From Apteryx mantelli (Eukaryota; Chordata; Aves; Apterygiformes; Apterygidae), in assembly GCF_036417845.1 (NCBI RefSeq), contig NW_027118455.1:26545-90544 (forward strand): DNA of 64,000 bases, given 5' to 3'. The translations under genes and the position numbers were made by a program. Below the pieces are notes generated by a model. That model saw nothing but the letters and a program-made list of their open reading frames with translations, did no database searches and had not been told where the DNA came from. Shown in pieces: positions 23,001 through 40,699 of this stretch; position 1 is the first letter of the stretch, and the number at the start of each line of letters is the position of its first letter.

Positions 23001-23336
23001 ACGCCTGGGCCCTTCCCGGACGCCTGGGCCCCTCCCGGACGCCTGGGCCCTTCCCGGACGCCTGGGCCCCTCCCGGACGCCTGGGTCCCTCCCGGACTCC
23101 TGGGCCCTTCCCGGACACCTGGGTCCCTCCCGGACTCCTGGGCCCTTCCCGGACTCCTGGGCCCTTCCCGGACACCTGGGTCCCTCCCGGACACCTGGGT
23201 CCCTCCCGGACTCCTGGGCCCTTCCCGGACTCCTGGGCCCTTCCCGGACTCCTGGGTCCTTCCCGGACGCCTGGGCCCTTCCCGGACACCTGGGCCCCCC
23301 CCGCACCTGGCGCAGCTCCCGCGTCCTGTCCCTCAT
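11059..23336 (-). CDS. STX4: STX4, syntaxin-4 (plasma-membrane Qa-SNARE)
   Basis: Ten exons lie on the minus strand: 23307-23336 (ATG, MRDRTRELRQ N-peptide), 22020-22142, 21029-21128, 19151-19225, 18204-18268, 16481-16589, 15390-15466, 14206-14343, 11755-11865 and 11059-11142 (stop TAG). They give about 303 residues against 297 in human. The N-peptide (Munc18 binding), the acidic EDSPSSEEDNNDDE stretch, the three-helix Habc region (exons 3-6), the SNARE motif (exons 8-9, with the zero-layer Gln at the VESQ|GEVIDRIEKN junction) and a C-terminal membrane anchor (LLVVACLVVALVVLVTVLGA) are all present. STX4 drives exocytosis, including GLUT4 vesicles and leukocyte secretion. Exon 5 lacks a canonical GT after its expected last codon (CGCCAG followed by G's); the nearest GT lies a few codons upstream. 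The gene is head-to-head with STX1B, as in human. Confidence 0.93.
11165..11752. repeat. GGGCCCAGGCGTCCGGACCCCCCC array in last STX4 intron
   Basis: About fifteen units of 25-55 bases, each with GAAGGGGCCCAGGCGTCC and a variable C-run, lie between the STX4 exons at 11059-11142 and 11755-11865. The long C-runs are likely sites of sequencing error. Confidence 0.9.
11939..12138. other. Assembly gap, 200 N
   Basis: This is exactly 200 N inside the STX4 intron between exons 8 and 9. It is flanked on the left by an AACCAGTATA repeat and on the right by a TCCCAGT repeat. The round size suggests a scaffold gap of unknown true length. Confidence 0.99.
12285..14205. repeat. Minisatellite made of the 3' edge of STX4 exon 8 and its splice donor
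   Basis: About 21 copies of an 83-95 base unit end directly at STX4 exon 8. Each copy contains, on the minus strand, the last 22-24 bases of that exon (encoding GSTVESQ or GSSVESQ), then GTGGGC (the donor) and the start of the intron. Filler of TGGGAGGCAC units and GGGCCCCATGGGGGCTCCTGGC follows. Every copy keeps a donor-like GTGGGC. Confidence 0.93.
14440..15350. repeat. About 77-base tandem repeat in STX4 intron 7
   Basis: Eleven to twelve copies of a unit contain CCATAACAGGTTGAGGGACA, CCCAAGGGTGCTATGGGGCA and GGTGGTGGAGCACCTTG. They lie between STX4 exons 7 and 8. Copies differ by a few substitutions only, which suggests recent expansion. Confidence 0.95.
15470..16478. repeat. GGGCCCAGGCGTCCGGG array in STX4 intron 6
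   Basis: Compound units of about 55 bases hold two cores, separated by TGACGTCCCAAG on one side and AACCACCCCCNCCTTG on the other. They fill the space between STX4 exons 6 and 7. The TGACGTCC spacer is CRE-like and occurs about fifteen times. Confidence 0.93.
16610..18185. repeat. CCCAAAATCCCACCCGGAACCACC repeat in STX4 intron 5
   Basis: Degenerate tandem units of CCACCAAAATCCCACC, GGAACCACCGAGAACCTGCC and CAAAACCCACCAGAGACC run through the intron, with a larger periodicity of roughly 280 bases at 16780-17780. The plus strand is nearly G-poor. No exon is recognised. Confidence 0.9.
18285..19148. repeat. GGGCCCAGGYGTCCGGG array in STX4 intron 4
   Basis: About 32 cores with AGGTGTCC and AGGCGTCC variants and spacers such as CAGGAAGG or GGCGGAATGGACCCAAG lie between STX4 exons 4 and 5. 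Confidence 0.93.
19240..21015. repeat. CCCTATAGACCC repeats in STX4 intron 3
   Basis: Two blocks lie either side of the unique island at 19875-20035. The left block has about 55-base units of GTCCCCTATAGACCCTATGG and ATCCCCCCCAGACCCCC. The right block has CCCCTATAGACCCAACGT-type units. TATAG occurs dozens of times. No exon is seen. Confidence 0.9.
19875..20035. other. AT-rich non-repetitive island in STX4 intron 3
   Basis: About 160 bases of non-tandem, A+T-rich sequence sit amid CCCTATAG repeats. It includes TCTATATTTAACCCCGTTAC, AAGTATATATAGATG, TATATTTACATTTCTATC and ACCGGTTTGCTACGTGAAAA. No coding frame is recognised. It stands out as a possible conserved non-coding element. Confidence 0.5.
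21130..22005. repeat. Minisatellite derived from the STX4 exon 3 acceptor edge
   Basis: About nine units of roughly 90 bases are present. On the minus strand each has GTCGCAGGCACGCGGGGGGT, CTGGGCGGCTCCCGCGTGTC and two or three CTTAGCGTGTC copies. The GTCGCAG plus GC(A)CGCGGGGGGTC(C/T)GAGCCGCC part matches the acceptor and first bases of STX4 exon 3 (21029-21128). Confidence 0.85.
22155..23300. repeat. GGACGCCTGGGCCCCTCCC array in STX4 intron 1
   Basis: About 60 units of 18 bases (CCGGACGCCTGGGCCCCTC, with GACTCC and GACACC variants) lie between STX4 exons 1 and 2. The core is in the opposite orientation to that of the other STX4 introns. Confidence 0.95.
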
Positions 23337-24422
23337 GCTCGCGCCCTCCCCGGAGCCGCCCCTCCCCCGCTGACCGGAAGCGCCGCTCCGGAACCGGCCG
23401 GCGCCACCATAGAGCGGAGCCGGGCCGGGCCCTTCTAGCCCGCGGTCCGCCCAACCATAGAGTCCCGCTGCGGAGGGCGGGGGAGCAGCGCGCGGGGGGG
23501 GGGAACCATAGAGCGGGGCCGGGAAGAGAGACCAGAGCGTCGCCCAATGACACCCCCCCCCCAGGGGGACCCAGGCGTCCGGGGGGGCCCCCAACCCCCC
23601 CAACCCCCCCCTCCCCGTGCAAACCCTGGTGAAACCCTCGTGCAAGGCCTGAGCGTGCGAGGTGACACGAGCGTGCAAGGACTGTGCGAGGGGCCCTGCG
23701 AGCGTGCAACGGGCACGAGTGTGTGCAAGGGCTGCAAGCACGGGGGGGGAGCGTGCAAGGGGCGACGCGAGCGTGCGAGGGGCATTGCAAGGGTGCAAGG
23801 AACACGAGTGTGCAAGGGGGGGCTGCAAGCGTGCGAGGAGCAGGGCGAGGGTGCAAGGGGCATTGCAAGGGGGGCAAAGTGCCGTGAGCATGCAAGGAGC
23901 CTGCGAGGGACGATGCAAGCGTGCAAGGGCTGCGAGCGTGCGAGGGGGGGCTTGCAAGGCGCCCTGAGCGTGCGAGGGCTGCAGACATGCCAGGGGCGTG
24001 CGAGGGGCATTGCAAGGGTGCAAGGTACCGTAAGCGTGCAAGGGGCATTGCAAGGTGCCGTGAGCGTGCAAGGAGCGTGCAAGCGTGTCGTGAGTGTGCA
24101 AGGGGCGTGCAAGCGTGCGAGGGGCATTGCAAGCCTGCAAGGAGGCCCGAGTGTGCAAGGGGCGTGCAAGGGATGGTGCGAGCGTGCGAGGGGCATTGCA
24201 AGGGTGCGCGAGCGTGCGGCGAGCGTGCGAGGGGCGTGCAAGCGGGGAGCAGCGCGGGGGGGGGGCGGTGCGCGCGGCCCCGCCCCCTCCCCTCCCCCCC
24301 GCCCCTCCCCCCCCTTTGCGCATCGCCCCCCCCCGGCGCCTCCCGCCGCAGCCGCCGCCGCCGCCGCCGCCGCAGCGCCGGACGCCTGGGCCCCCCCGGA
24401 CGCCGGGGCCCCCCCGGCCGCC
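23337..24422. promoter_or_regulatory. Divergent STX4/STX1B promoter region
   Basis: The two syntaxin start codons are 1086 bases apart, head-to-head. Next to STX4 are a GCGCTTCCGGTCAGC ETS-like site, three CTCTATGGT elements (as read on the minus strand) and a CCAAT box near 23545 (GCCCAATGAC). Next to STX1B, 24240-24422 is a GC-rich CpG-island-like stretch with several CCGCCCC GC boxes and a CCG trinucleotide run. The centre (23620-24245) is a repeat of GTGCAAGGGGCATTGCAAGG. Promoter function is inferred from position. Confidence 0.6.
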
Positions 24423-32478
<8,056 letters not shown>

Positions 32479-32581
32479 GGCCCCGGCGCGCCCCCGCCCC
32501 CCCCATCAACGCCCCCCCCCCCCACGTCCCCCACGCCCCCCCCCCCCCGGGAACGAGAACAAGCCCCTAAGCGAAAACACG

Positions 32582-32587
32582 AATAAA
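32582..32587 (+). terminator. Poly(A) signal AATAAA, STX1B
   Basis: AATAAA lies about 105 bases after the STX1B stop codon in the context CACGAATAAATGAC, followed by an A-rich then GT-containing stretch. A much longer alternative 3' UTR cannot be excluded. Confidence 0.6.
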
Positions 32588-32599
32588 TGACAAAAAGAG

Positions 32600-33100
32600 A
32601 CAATTGTTCACGCGAACGGACATAGCAGCACGTGGTCCGGTCAGCGCGGCCCCCCCGCCCCGCCCCGGCCCCCCCCCGCGGCCCCCCGCCTCCACGGGGC
32701 GCGCCGGCCTCCGCCCGCCCACGCCGCCCGGACGCCTGGGCCCTTCTCCCCGCTCCCTCCTTCCTCCCCACCCCCCCTCCCCCCCCGCCAACCCGCCAGC
32801 TCCCATCGCGGCCGCCCCCCACCGCCATCCATGCGCTGCGCTTGTGCCGCCCCCTCCGCCCCCCCCACCCCACCCCCACCCCACCCCGGCGGGGTTTTGG
32901 GGCGCCCCACGGCGGAGGCCGGCGCCGGCGTCCCCGTCTGGGCCGGGAGGAGACCCGGTGGCCCAGCGCCGGGGCGGAGGGGACGCCTGGGCCCCGCCGG
33001 GGGCCGGAGGTGCCTGGGGTGGCCCTGGGGGGGGGGCAGCTCCGTGGGGGGCAGATAGGTTGGGGAGGGCGGAGGGGGGGCCTAGAGGGGCGCCCTGGGG
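32600..33100. other. GC-rich stretch downstream of STX1B, no gene recognised
   Basis: This is non-tandem, CpG-rich sequence with two single GGACGCCTGGGCCC cores near 32730 and 32982. It could be extended STX1B 3' UTR or CpG-island remnant. I see no convincing exon. Confidence 0.4.
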
Positions 33101-33104
33101 GCAG

Positions 33105-33860
33105 GCGGGTCGGCTTGACCCGAGAGGAGGTCATGGGTCGGGTTGAGCCTGGAGAAGGGTTGTGGGTTGGGTTGGGTTGACCCTAGAGGGGCTCATGGGG
33201 GCAGTTGGGTTGGGTCAACCCTAGAGGTGGGTCATGGCTTGGGTTGACCCTAGAGCTGGATCATGGCTTGGGTTGACCCTAGAGCTGGGTCAGGGGTTGG
33301 GTTGATCCTAAAGTGGATCATGGCTTGGGTTGACCCTAGAGCTGGGTCAGGGGTTGGGTTGGGTTGGGTTGACCCTAGACGTGGGTCATGGCTTGGGTTG
33401 ACCCTAGAGCTGGGTCAGGGGTTGGGTTGACCCTAGAGATGGATCATGGCTTGGGTTGGGTTGGGTTGACCCTAGATGTGGGTCATGGCTTGGGTTGACC
33501 CTAGAGGTGAGTCAGGGGTTGGGTTGACCCTAGAGGTGGATCATGGCTTGGGTTGGGTTGGGTTGACCCTAGAGGTGGGTCATGGCTTGGGTTGACCCTA
33601 GAGCTGGGTCAGGGGTTGGGTTGACCCTAGAGATGGATCATGGCTTGGGTTGGGTTGGGTTGACCCTAGATGTGGGTCATGGCTTGGGTTGACCCTAGAG
33701 GTGAGTCAGGGGTTGGGTTGACCCTAGAGGTGGATCATGGCTTGGGTTGGGTTGGGTTGACCCTAGAGGTGGGTCATGGCTTGGGTTGACCCTAGAGCTG
33801 GGTCAGGGGTTGGGCTGGGTTGACCCTAGAGGACAGTTATGGGGCAGTTGGGTTGGGTTG
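33105..33860. repeat. GGGTTGGGTTGACCCTAGAG repeat
   Basis: About 25 units of GGGTTGACCCTAGAGGTGGG and TCATGGCTTGGGTTGGGTTG lie here, with a larger period of about 180 bases at 33360-33800. The (GGGTT)n runs resemble but are not the vertebrate telomere repeat. Confidence 0.93.
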
Positions 33861-34134
33861 ACCCCGCAGAGGGGTTGAGGGTCAAGGAGACCCTAGAAAG
33901 GGGCCACGGCTCGGGCCGGCCCTGGACGGGGTCGCGGGGTGGCCCTGGACGGGGCTGTGGGTCAGGTTGGCCCCGGAAGAGGGGGGTGGGGTGGGTGGGG
34001 TGGGGTGACCCGTCCCCGGGCGGGGGGGGGAGCTGCCCTGGCCCCGGGGACGGGGCGGGTGGGGGCGCCGTGGGGCCGGAGGGGGCCCCGCGCTGCCCGC
34101 GGGGCCGGCCGAGGCGGCGCCGTCACCCGCCCAG

Positions 34135-36575
34135 CTCACCCGCTCACCACCCACCCGAGCGGCTGAGCCACCGGCCGAGCAGCTAACGACCCCCCATCCG
34201 AGCAGCTAACGACCACCCATCCGAGCAGCTAACGACCCCCCATCCGAGCAGCTAACGACCCCCCATCCAACCACCTAACCAACCAACCAGCCACCCAACC
34301 AACTAACCAACCGGCCGGTCACTCCTCCAACCAGCTAACGACCACCCATCTAACCACCTAACCATCCAATCAGCCACCCAACCAGCTAACCAACCAGCCG
34401 GCCACCCGTCTAACCAGCTAACAACCACCCATCCATCTAGCTAACCAACCAATCAACCACCCAACCGGCTGGTCACCCCTCCAACCAGCTAACGACCACC
34501 CATCCAACCACCTAACCAACCAATCCACCACCCAACCAGCTAACCCACCGGCCGGTCACCCCTCCAACCAGCTAACAACCACCCATCCAACCACCTAACC
34601 AACCAATCAACCAACTAACCAACCGGTTGGTCACCCATCCAAGCAGCTAACAACCACCCATCTAACCAGCTAACGACCACCCATCTAACCAGCTAACAAC
34701 CACCCATCCAACCAGCTAACCAACCAATCCACCACCCAACCAGCTAACCAACCAGCCGGCCACTCATCTAACCAGCTAACAACCACCCATCCAACTAGCT
34801 AACCACCCACCCACCCACCCACCCACCCAACTAACCAAACGGCCAGCTGCCCATCCAATCGGTCGACCATCCATCCAACCAGCTAACCAACACCTAACCA
34901 GCTAGCCCACCAACCAGCTAACCAACCTGTCACACCTCCAACCAGCCAACAGCCACACGTGGAACCAGGTAACCGCCCATCTGACCAGCTAACGGCCACA
35001 CACGCAACCAGCTAACGAATCAACCAACCAGCCAACCGCTCATCTAACCAACCACCCACCCATCCAACCAGCTAACCACCCACCCATCCAACCAGCTAAC
35101 CAACCAGCCAACCGCTCATCTAACCAACCAACCACCCATCCAACCAGCTAATCACCCATCCAGCCACCCCCCCACCCACCCAGCTAACCAACCACCCATC
35201 CAACCAGCTAACCACCCACCCATCCAACCAGCTAACCAACCACCCATCCAACCAGCTAACCAACCACCCACTCACCCAGCTAACCACCCACCCATCCAAC
35301 CAGCTAACCACCCACCCACTCACCCAGCTAACCAACCACCCATCCAACCAGCTAATCAACCAGCCAACCGCTCATCTAACCAACTAACCACCCACCCAAC
35401 CAGCTGACCACCCAGCTAACGTGCTAACGAGCCAATCACCCAACTAACCAACCAACCACCTAGCCAGCTAACCAACCACGCATCTGCCCACCATCCAACC
35501 AGCTAACCAGTCACCCAACCCGCTGACCATGCAGCCATGCCATCACCCAACTAACCAACCCATCACCCAACCACCCAACTAACCAACCATCACCCAACCA
35601 ACCACCCAGCTAACCAACCCATCACCCAACTAACCAACCCATCACCCAACCACCCAGCTAACCAACCCATCACCCAACTAACCAACCCATCACCCAACCA
35701 CCCAGCTAACCAACCCATCACCCAACTAACCAACCCATCACCCAACAAACCACCCATCCAACCACCCACCCAACCACCCGTCCGACCACCCAGCCACCCG
35801 GCTAACCCACCGCCTGCCCAACTAGCCGGTGGCTCCACCCCCCCGACCAACCCACCCAATCACCTGCTGACCCAGTGGGACCCGCCCACCTGGTCACGCC
35901 CGACCAATCGCTGGCGACTCAACCCGCTGCCCAGCGAACCGACCGGCCAGTCGCCCGCCCGCCCGCCCAACCCCCCCCCATGACCCAACTACCCCATCAA
36001 CAACCCAACTACCTCATCGATGACCCAAACAACCCCCCAGTGACCCAACCACCCCATCAATGATGCAACTACCTCCCCAATGACCAACCACCCTGTCACC
36101 CACCCAAGTGCCCCGTCGATGACCCAACCACCCCCCCAGTGACCCAACTACCCCTCCAATGACCCAATGACCCCATCGATGACCCAACTACTTCCCCAAT
36201 GACCCAACTACCCCTCCAATGACCCAGCGACCCCATTGATGACCCAATGACCCCATCAATGACCCAACCACCCCCCCAGTGACTCAACTGCCCCTCCAAT
36301 GACCCAACTACCCCTCCAATGACCCAACAACCCCCATCGATGACCCAATGACCCAACTGCCCCTCCAATGACCCAACCAGCCCCCCGATGACCCAACTAC
36401 CCCATCACCCACCCACCCACCTCATCAACAACTCAACCGCCCCCCCAATAACTCAACCGCCCCCCCGATGACCCAACTGCCCCATCAACGACCCAACCAC
36501 CCCGATGATGCAACCGCCCCCCCCAATGACCCAACCGCCACTCCAATGACCCAACCGCCCCCCAGCAACCCACCT
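34135..36575. repeat. AACCAACCACCCATCCAACC repeat, G-poor plus strand
   Basis: Degenerate CCAACCAGCTAACCAACC, then CCATCACCCAACTAACCAAC, then CCAATGACCCAACTACCCC blocks fill 2.4 kb. The minus strand is G/T-rich (GGTTAGCTGGTTGG). No gene signal is seen. Confidence 0.93.
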
Positions 36576-36764
36576 ACCCCATCGCCCCCCCCACCCAGCG
36601 ACCCCCTCGCTCGCCCAACGACCCCCCCCCCGGCCGAGGACCCCCAACCCGCCTTAGACTGCTGGCCCCGCGGTGAGGGGGGCCGCCGCTGCCGCCCCCG
36701 CTGCCGCCCGCCCGCCCGCGCCGCGCCGGGGGCCGAGGTGGGGGGCCGCCCGCCCCGGCCCCCG

Positions 36765-36840
36765 GCCCCCGAGCTCTGTATCCTCCCCGTCGTGGTCTGT
36801 GATGTATTTGCTACGAAACCCCTGCCACAAACGCACCCGC
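36765..36840. other. Unique A+T-richer island between repeats
   Basis: About 75 bases including GTGGTCTGTGATGTATTTGC and TACGAAACCCCTGCCACAAA differ sharply in composition from the repeats on both sides. It may be the true distal 3' UTR end of STX1B or a conserved element. No coding frame is recognised. Confidence 0.4.
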
Positions 36841-36939
36841 CTCCGCCTCCGTCCTTCCTTCCGCCGCCGCCGCCGCCCGCGGGGGGGGGGGGGGGACGAC
36901 CCACGCGGGCGCCTGGAGATCCTGGGGGGGCCCCACACC

Positions 36940-37595
36940 TCCTATATGGTCCCTTGGGCTCCTCTGAGCTCCCTAGAGCTTCGTATAGCTCCTATATGGT
37001 CCCTACTGCTCCTCTGAGGTCTCTAGAGCTTCTTATAGCTCCTATAGAGTACCTGCAGCTCCTCTGAGCTCCCTACAACTCCATATAGCTCCTATATGGT
37101 CCCTGCAATTCATCTGGGGGCCCTATAGGTCTCTATAGCTCCTATAGGATCTCTACAGCTCCTCCAAGTTCCCTAGAGCTTCCTAAAGGTCCTATATGGT
37201 CTCTACAGCTCCTCTGAGCTTCCTATAGCTCCATATAGCTCCTATATGGTCCCTACTGCTGCTCTGAGGTCTCTAGAGCTTTTTATAGCTCCTATATGGT
37301 CCCTACAGCTCCCTCTGACCCCAGTGGGGTCCCTATGGGTCCCGCTAGGTTTCTGCAGGTCCCTATAGCTCCCGTAGGTCCCTACAAACCCCTATAGCCC
37401 CCTACAGTCTCCTATAGCCCCATGGGGCGCTTTATTGCCCCGTATGGCACCCACACCGGGGGCGAACAGCCCCACACCTGCACACGGCTCCTATAGCTTC
37501 ATGGGGCTCCCTATAGCCCCATACAGCCTTCTTTAGCCCCCTGTAACACCACACAGCCCCCTAGAGCCCCATATACCACACACGGCATCTATAGT
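36940..37595. repeat. CTCCTATATGGTCCCTACAG repeat
   Basis: Units of TAGCTCCTATATGGTCCCTA and CAGCTCCTCTGAGCTCCCTA run up to the assembly gap. No gene is seen. Confidence 0.9.
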
Positions 37596-37795
37596 NNNNN
37601 NNNNNNNNNNNNNNNNNNNNNNNNNNNNNNNNNNNNNNNNNNNNNNNNNNNNNNNNNNNNNNNNNNNNNNNNNNNNNNNNNNNNNNNNNNNNNNNNNNNN
37701 NNNNNNNNNNNNNNNNNNNNNNNNNNNNNNNNNNNNNNNNNNNNNNNNNNNNNNNNNNNNNNNNNNNNNNNNNNNNNNNNNNNNNNNNNNNNNNN
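37596..37795. other. Assembly gap, 200 N, hiding the 3' half of EIF3C
   Basis: This is exactly 200 N. EIF3C reads toward lower coordinates and stops being recognisable at 38177, yet nothing EIF3C-like occurs between 32.6 and 37.6 kb. The missing exons are therefore probably inside this gap, whose real size must then be several kilobases, or the scaffold is misjoined. Confidence 0.97.
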
Positions 37796-38165
37796 TTTCT
37801 GGATGCCTCCAGACACTTCCAGCTACTTTTAGACACTTCCAGACACTTCTGGACGTTTCCAGACGCTTCCAGGCGTTTCTGGACATTTCTAAACGTTTCT
37901 GAATATTTTTGGACACTTCCAGACACTTCTAGCTACTTTTGGACACTTCCCGACATTTCTAGACATTTCTGGAGGCTTCAGACACTTTCAACTACTTTTA
38001 GATACTTCCAGACATTTTTGGATGCTCCAGATATTTCTGGATGCCTCCAGACACTTCCAACTACTTTTAGACACTTCCAGACACTTCTGGATGTTTCCAG
38101 ACATTTCTGGATGCTTCCAGACGTTTCCGGCTGCGTCCGGATGTTTCCGGAGGCTCCCGGCGCGC
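37796..38165. repeat. ACTTCCAGACATTTCTGGATG repeat in EIF3C intron 12
   Basis: A degenerate array of TTCCAGACACTTCTGGATG units lies directly inside the donor of EIF3C exon 12 and runs into the gap. TTCTGGA/TTCCAGA inverted pairs recur. Confidence 0.9.
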
Positions 38166-38176
38166 GGCGGACTCAC

Positions 38177-40669
38177 CCTGCGAGTGGGGGTCGGTGTTCT
38201 GCATGATCTTGGTGAACTCCTCGTCCATGCGCTCCACCAGCGTGAGGATGCAGCCGCGCACGCGGTACGGCTGTGGGGCGGGAAAGGGGGGGGAGAGGTG
38301 GGGTGAGCGGGGACGGTGCCCCCCAAGCGCCCCCCAAGCGCCCCCACCTCCAAAACCGGGCACCTGCTCGGCGTTGGAGAGGTTCTCCGACTCCTCCACG
38401 ATGTTCTCGCCGATGAAGATGTCCGGGTTGGCGAAGAGGATGTCCAGCAGCTCCTCGATGCAGTCCAGGCACTTCTGCCACATCTCGGGCTGCGGCGGGA
38501 GACGCCGTGGGGCCTCCCCGCGTCGCCGCCCTGCCCCACGGCCGCCCCACGGCCGCCCAGCCCCACGGCCGCCCCCGCACCTTCATGTAGGAGGCCAGGT
38601 TGGGGTTGTAGTCGTAGAGCGAAGCGATGATGTTGAACTTGATCTTCACCTCCAGGGCCACCCCCAGGTTGTTCTCGTTGGCGATGCTCACCAGCAGCTG
38701 CAGCAGCTCGATCTGCGCCGCCCTGGGGGTCGCAGGGGGGGGGACGCGGGGGTCAGCCCACACGGCGGCCCCGCCCCACATCCGCCCCACATCCGCCCCG
38801 CGGCCTCACCGGTCCGTGCCCTTCTTGCCCGAGCCTGGAGGATCTCGTTGAGCTTCTTCACCACCACGGCGTGGTTGATCTCCGTCCCCTTGGCGAACAT
38901 CTTGGGCTGCTCCTGCCCCGGGGGGGGGCAGGGGGGATCAGTAGGGGGGTGTGGGGGGGCCGCTCCTGCCCCACGGCGACCCCCCCCCGCCCCACAACGC
39001 CTCACCTTGACCAGCGGGACGCCGCCCTTGACCTTCTCCCACTCGCCGCCCTCGTTGTCCTCGTCCTCGTCCTCGTAGCGGCGCGCCTTGCGGGTCGTGC
39101 TTCTTCTTGGCCTTCTCCTCCCGCTTCTTCTCGCCGCTCTTCTTGTCCTCGTCCCTACGCGGGCGACACCGGCGTGAGGGCCCAGGCGTCCGGGGGGAGG
39201 GCCCTGTCAGGAGCGGAGGGCCGGCCAGGGGAGTGCCCGAGCGGGGAGACGGACGCGGGGGGGAGCTGTCTGAGAGGGACTGTTGGACTCTATCGTCTAT
39301 GAGGGCCCAGGTGGTCCGGGCCGAGGGCCCAGGCGTCCGGGCAAGCCGACGTAGACGGAATCTCCCTCACTTCTTGAGGAACTTGGACGCCAACGACGTG
39401 TATTTGCCCTCGTCCTCGTCCGACTCCGAGTCGGTGTCCGAGTCGGAAGATCCCCAGTCTTCGTCGTCGTCCGACTCCTCTTCCTCGTCCTCCTCCGCCT
39501 GCGGGGCGGGAGATGGGAGAAAAGGAGGGATCGGGCTGCCCCAGAGCACGCTGGGGAGCCCCAAACCTCCCAAAACGGCGCCCGCTCACGTCCATCTTCT
39601 TGAGGAAGCGGCTGCGGGAGTCGGCGCCCGAGTCCTTCTTCTTGAGGAAAACGGCGGCGCTCACGCCTTCGTCATCCTCGTCCTCCGAGGAGGAGGTGGA
39701 GCCTGCGGGAAGGGGGCGGGGCTTCAGGGTGCCGCCCCACACATCCCCTGCCCCACATCCCGCCCCACGCGCCGGCGCTCACCCTCCGAATCCCGGCTCT
39801 TCCTCTCCTCGTCCTCGTCCGCCGACTGCTCGGGGTTCTGCGGGGCGGCGCGGCGGCGGGTGAGGGGCAGCCCCACGGCGCGCGCGTGTCGCCCCACGGC
39901 GCGCGCGTCGCCCCACGGCGCGTGTCCCCCCCACCTGCTTGTAGCTGGCGATGTGGCTCTCGTAGTCGCGGTTGTACTTGCGGATCTTCTGGCGCAGGGT
40001 GCTGAGCGCCTTGGCGTTGTTCTTGTTCATCTTCTTCTTGCCCTCCTTGTCCTCCCACAGCTGCCGCGGGGGGAAAAGACGTGTGGGGCAGGGCCGGGGG
40101 GGACGTCCCGCCCCACGGACGCGCCCCACGGCGCCCCCCACACCCCACCTCGTTGAGGTAGTCCTCGAGGTCGGCGAGGATGCGCACGTAGAAGCGGGGG
40201 ACGCCCTCCTTGTCCACGATGCTCTTGGCCTTGCCGTAGGCTTTGCCCAGCAGCTCGAACTCCTCCAGGCACTTGGTGACGTCGCGGATCTTCATGGCGT
40301 TGCGGATCGTCTTGATGAGGTTGGTGAGCTCCTCGAAGCTGTGGGGCGGAGCGGGGGGTCAGCAGGCTGCCCACGGCTGCCCCACGGCCGCCGCCCCCCA
40401 CGGCGCTCACCGCTTGTCCTTGGCGCTGCGCACCACCCGCTTGGTGTCCTCCTCGTCGTCGCTCAGCAGGATGGGCCTGGAAATGGGGGGGGGAACGGTG
40501 TGTGGGGGCGCTGGCGGTGGGTCCCTCTGCCCCACGGCGTGCCCCACGCGCTGCCCCACGGCGCCGCTCACTTGCTGTAGTTGCCGCCCACGGGTTTGGC
40601 CACCAGCTCGTCGCCGGAGACGGACGACTCGGACTCGCTGTCGGAGCCGGTGGTGAAGAAGCGCGACAT
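38177..40669 (-). CDS. EIF3C: EIF3C, translation initiation factor eIF3 subunit c, N-terminal half
   Basis: Twelve exons lie on the minus strand: 40572-40669 (ATG), 40411-40476, 40149-40338, 39935-40060, 39783-39837, 39590-39702, 39371-39498, 39006-39154, 38810-38912, 38581-38722, 38364-38489 and 38177-38270. They give about 463 of roughly 910 residues. The sequence is near-identical to human: [16 protein letters not shown], then [27 protein letters not shown], acidic Asp/Glu/Ser-rich exons 5-8, [35 protein letters not shown] and [17 protein letters not shown]. The subunit scaffolds eIF3 on the 40S ribosome and contacts eIF1 and eIF5. Two single-base frameshifts break otherwise conserved exons: an extra C near 39093 (exon 8, after KKKHD) and a missing G near 38829 (exon 9, after ILQAR). 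In an essential gene these are most likely assembly errors. The PCI-domain half is absent. Confidence 0.97.
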
Positions 40670-40699
40670 GGCGGCGCCTGTGGGGGGGGGCTGTGGGGT

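Noticed and set aside
33105-33860. Interstitial telomere repeat
   Set aside because: The unit is GGGTTGGGTTGACCCTAGAG. TTAGGG tracts are absent, so it is only loosely telomere-like.
36485-37067. Short open frames across the unique island at 36.77 kb
   Set aside because: Three overlapping frames are open on both strands, with no family resemblance and no splice-site support.
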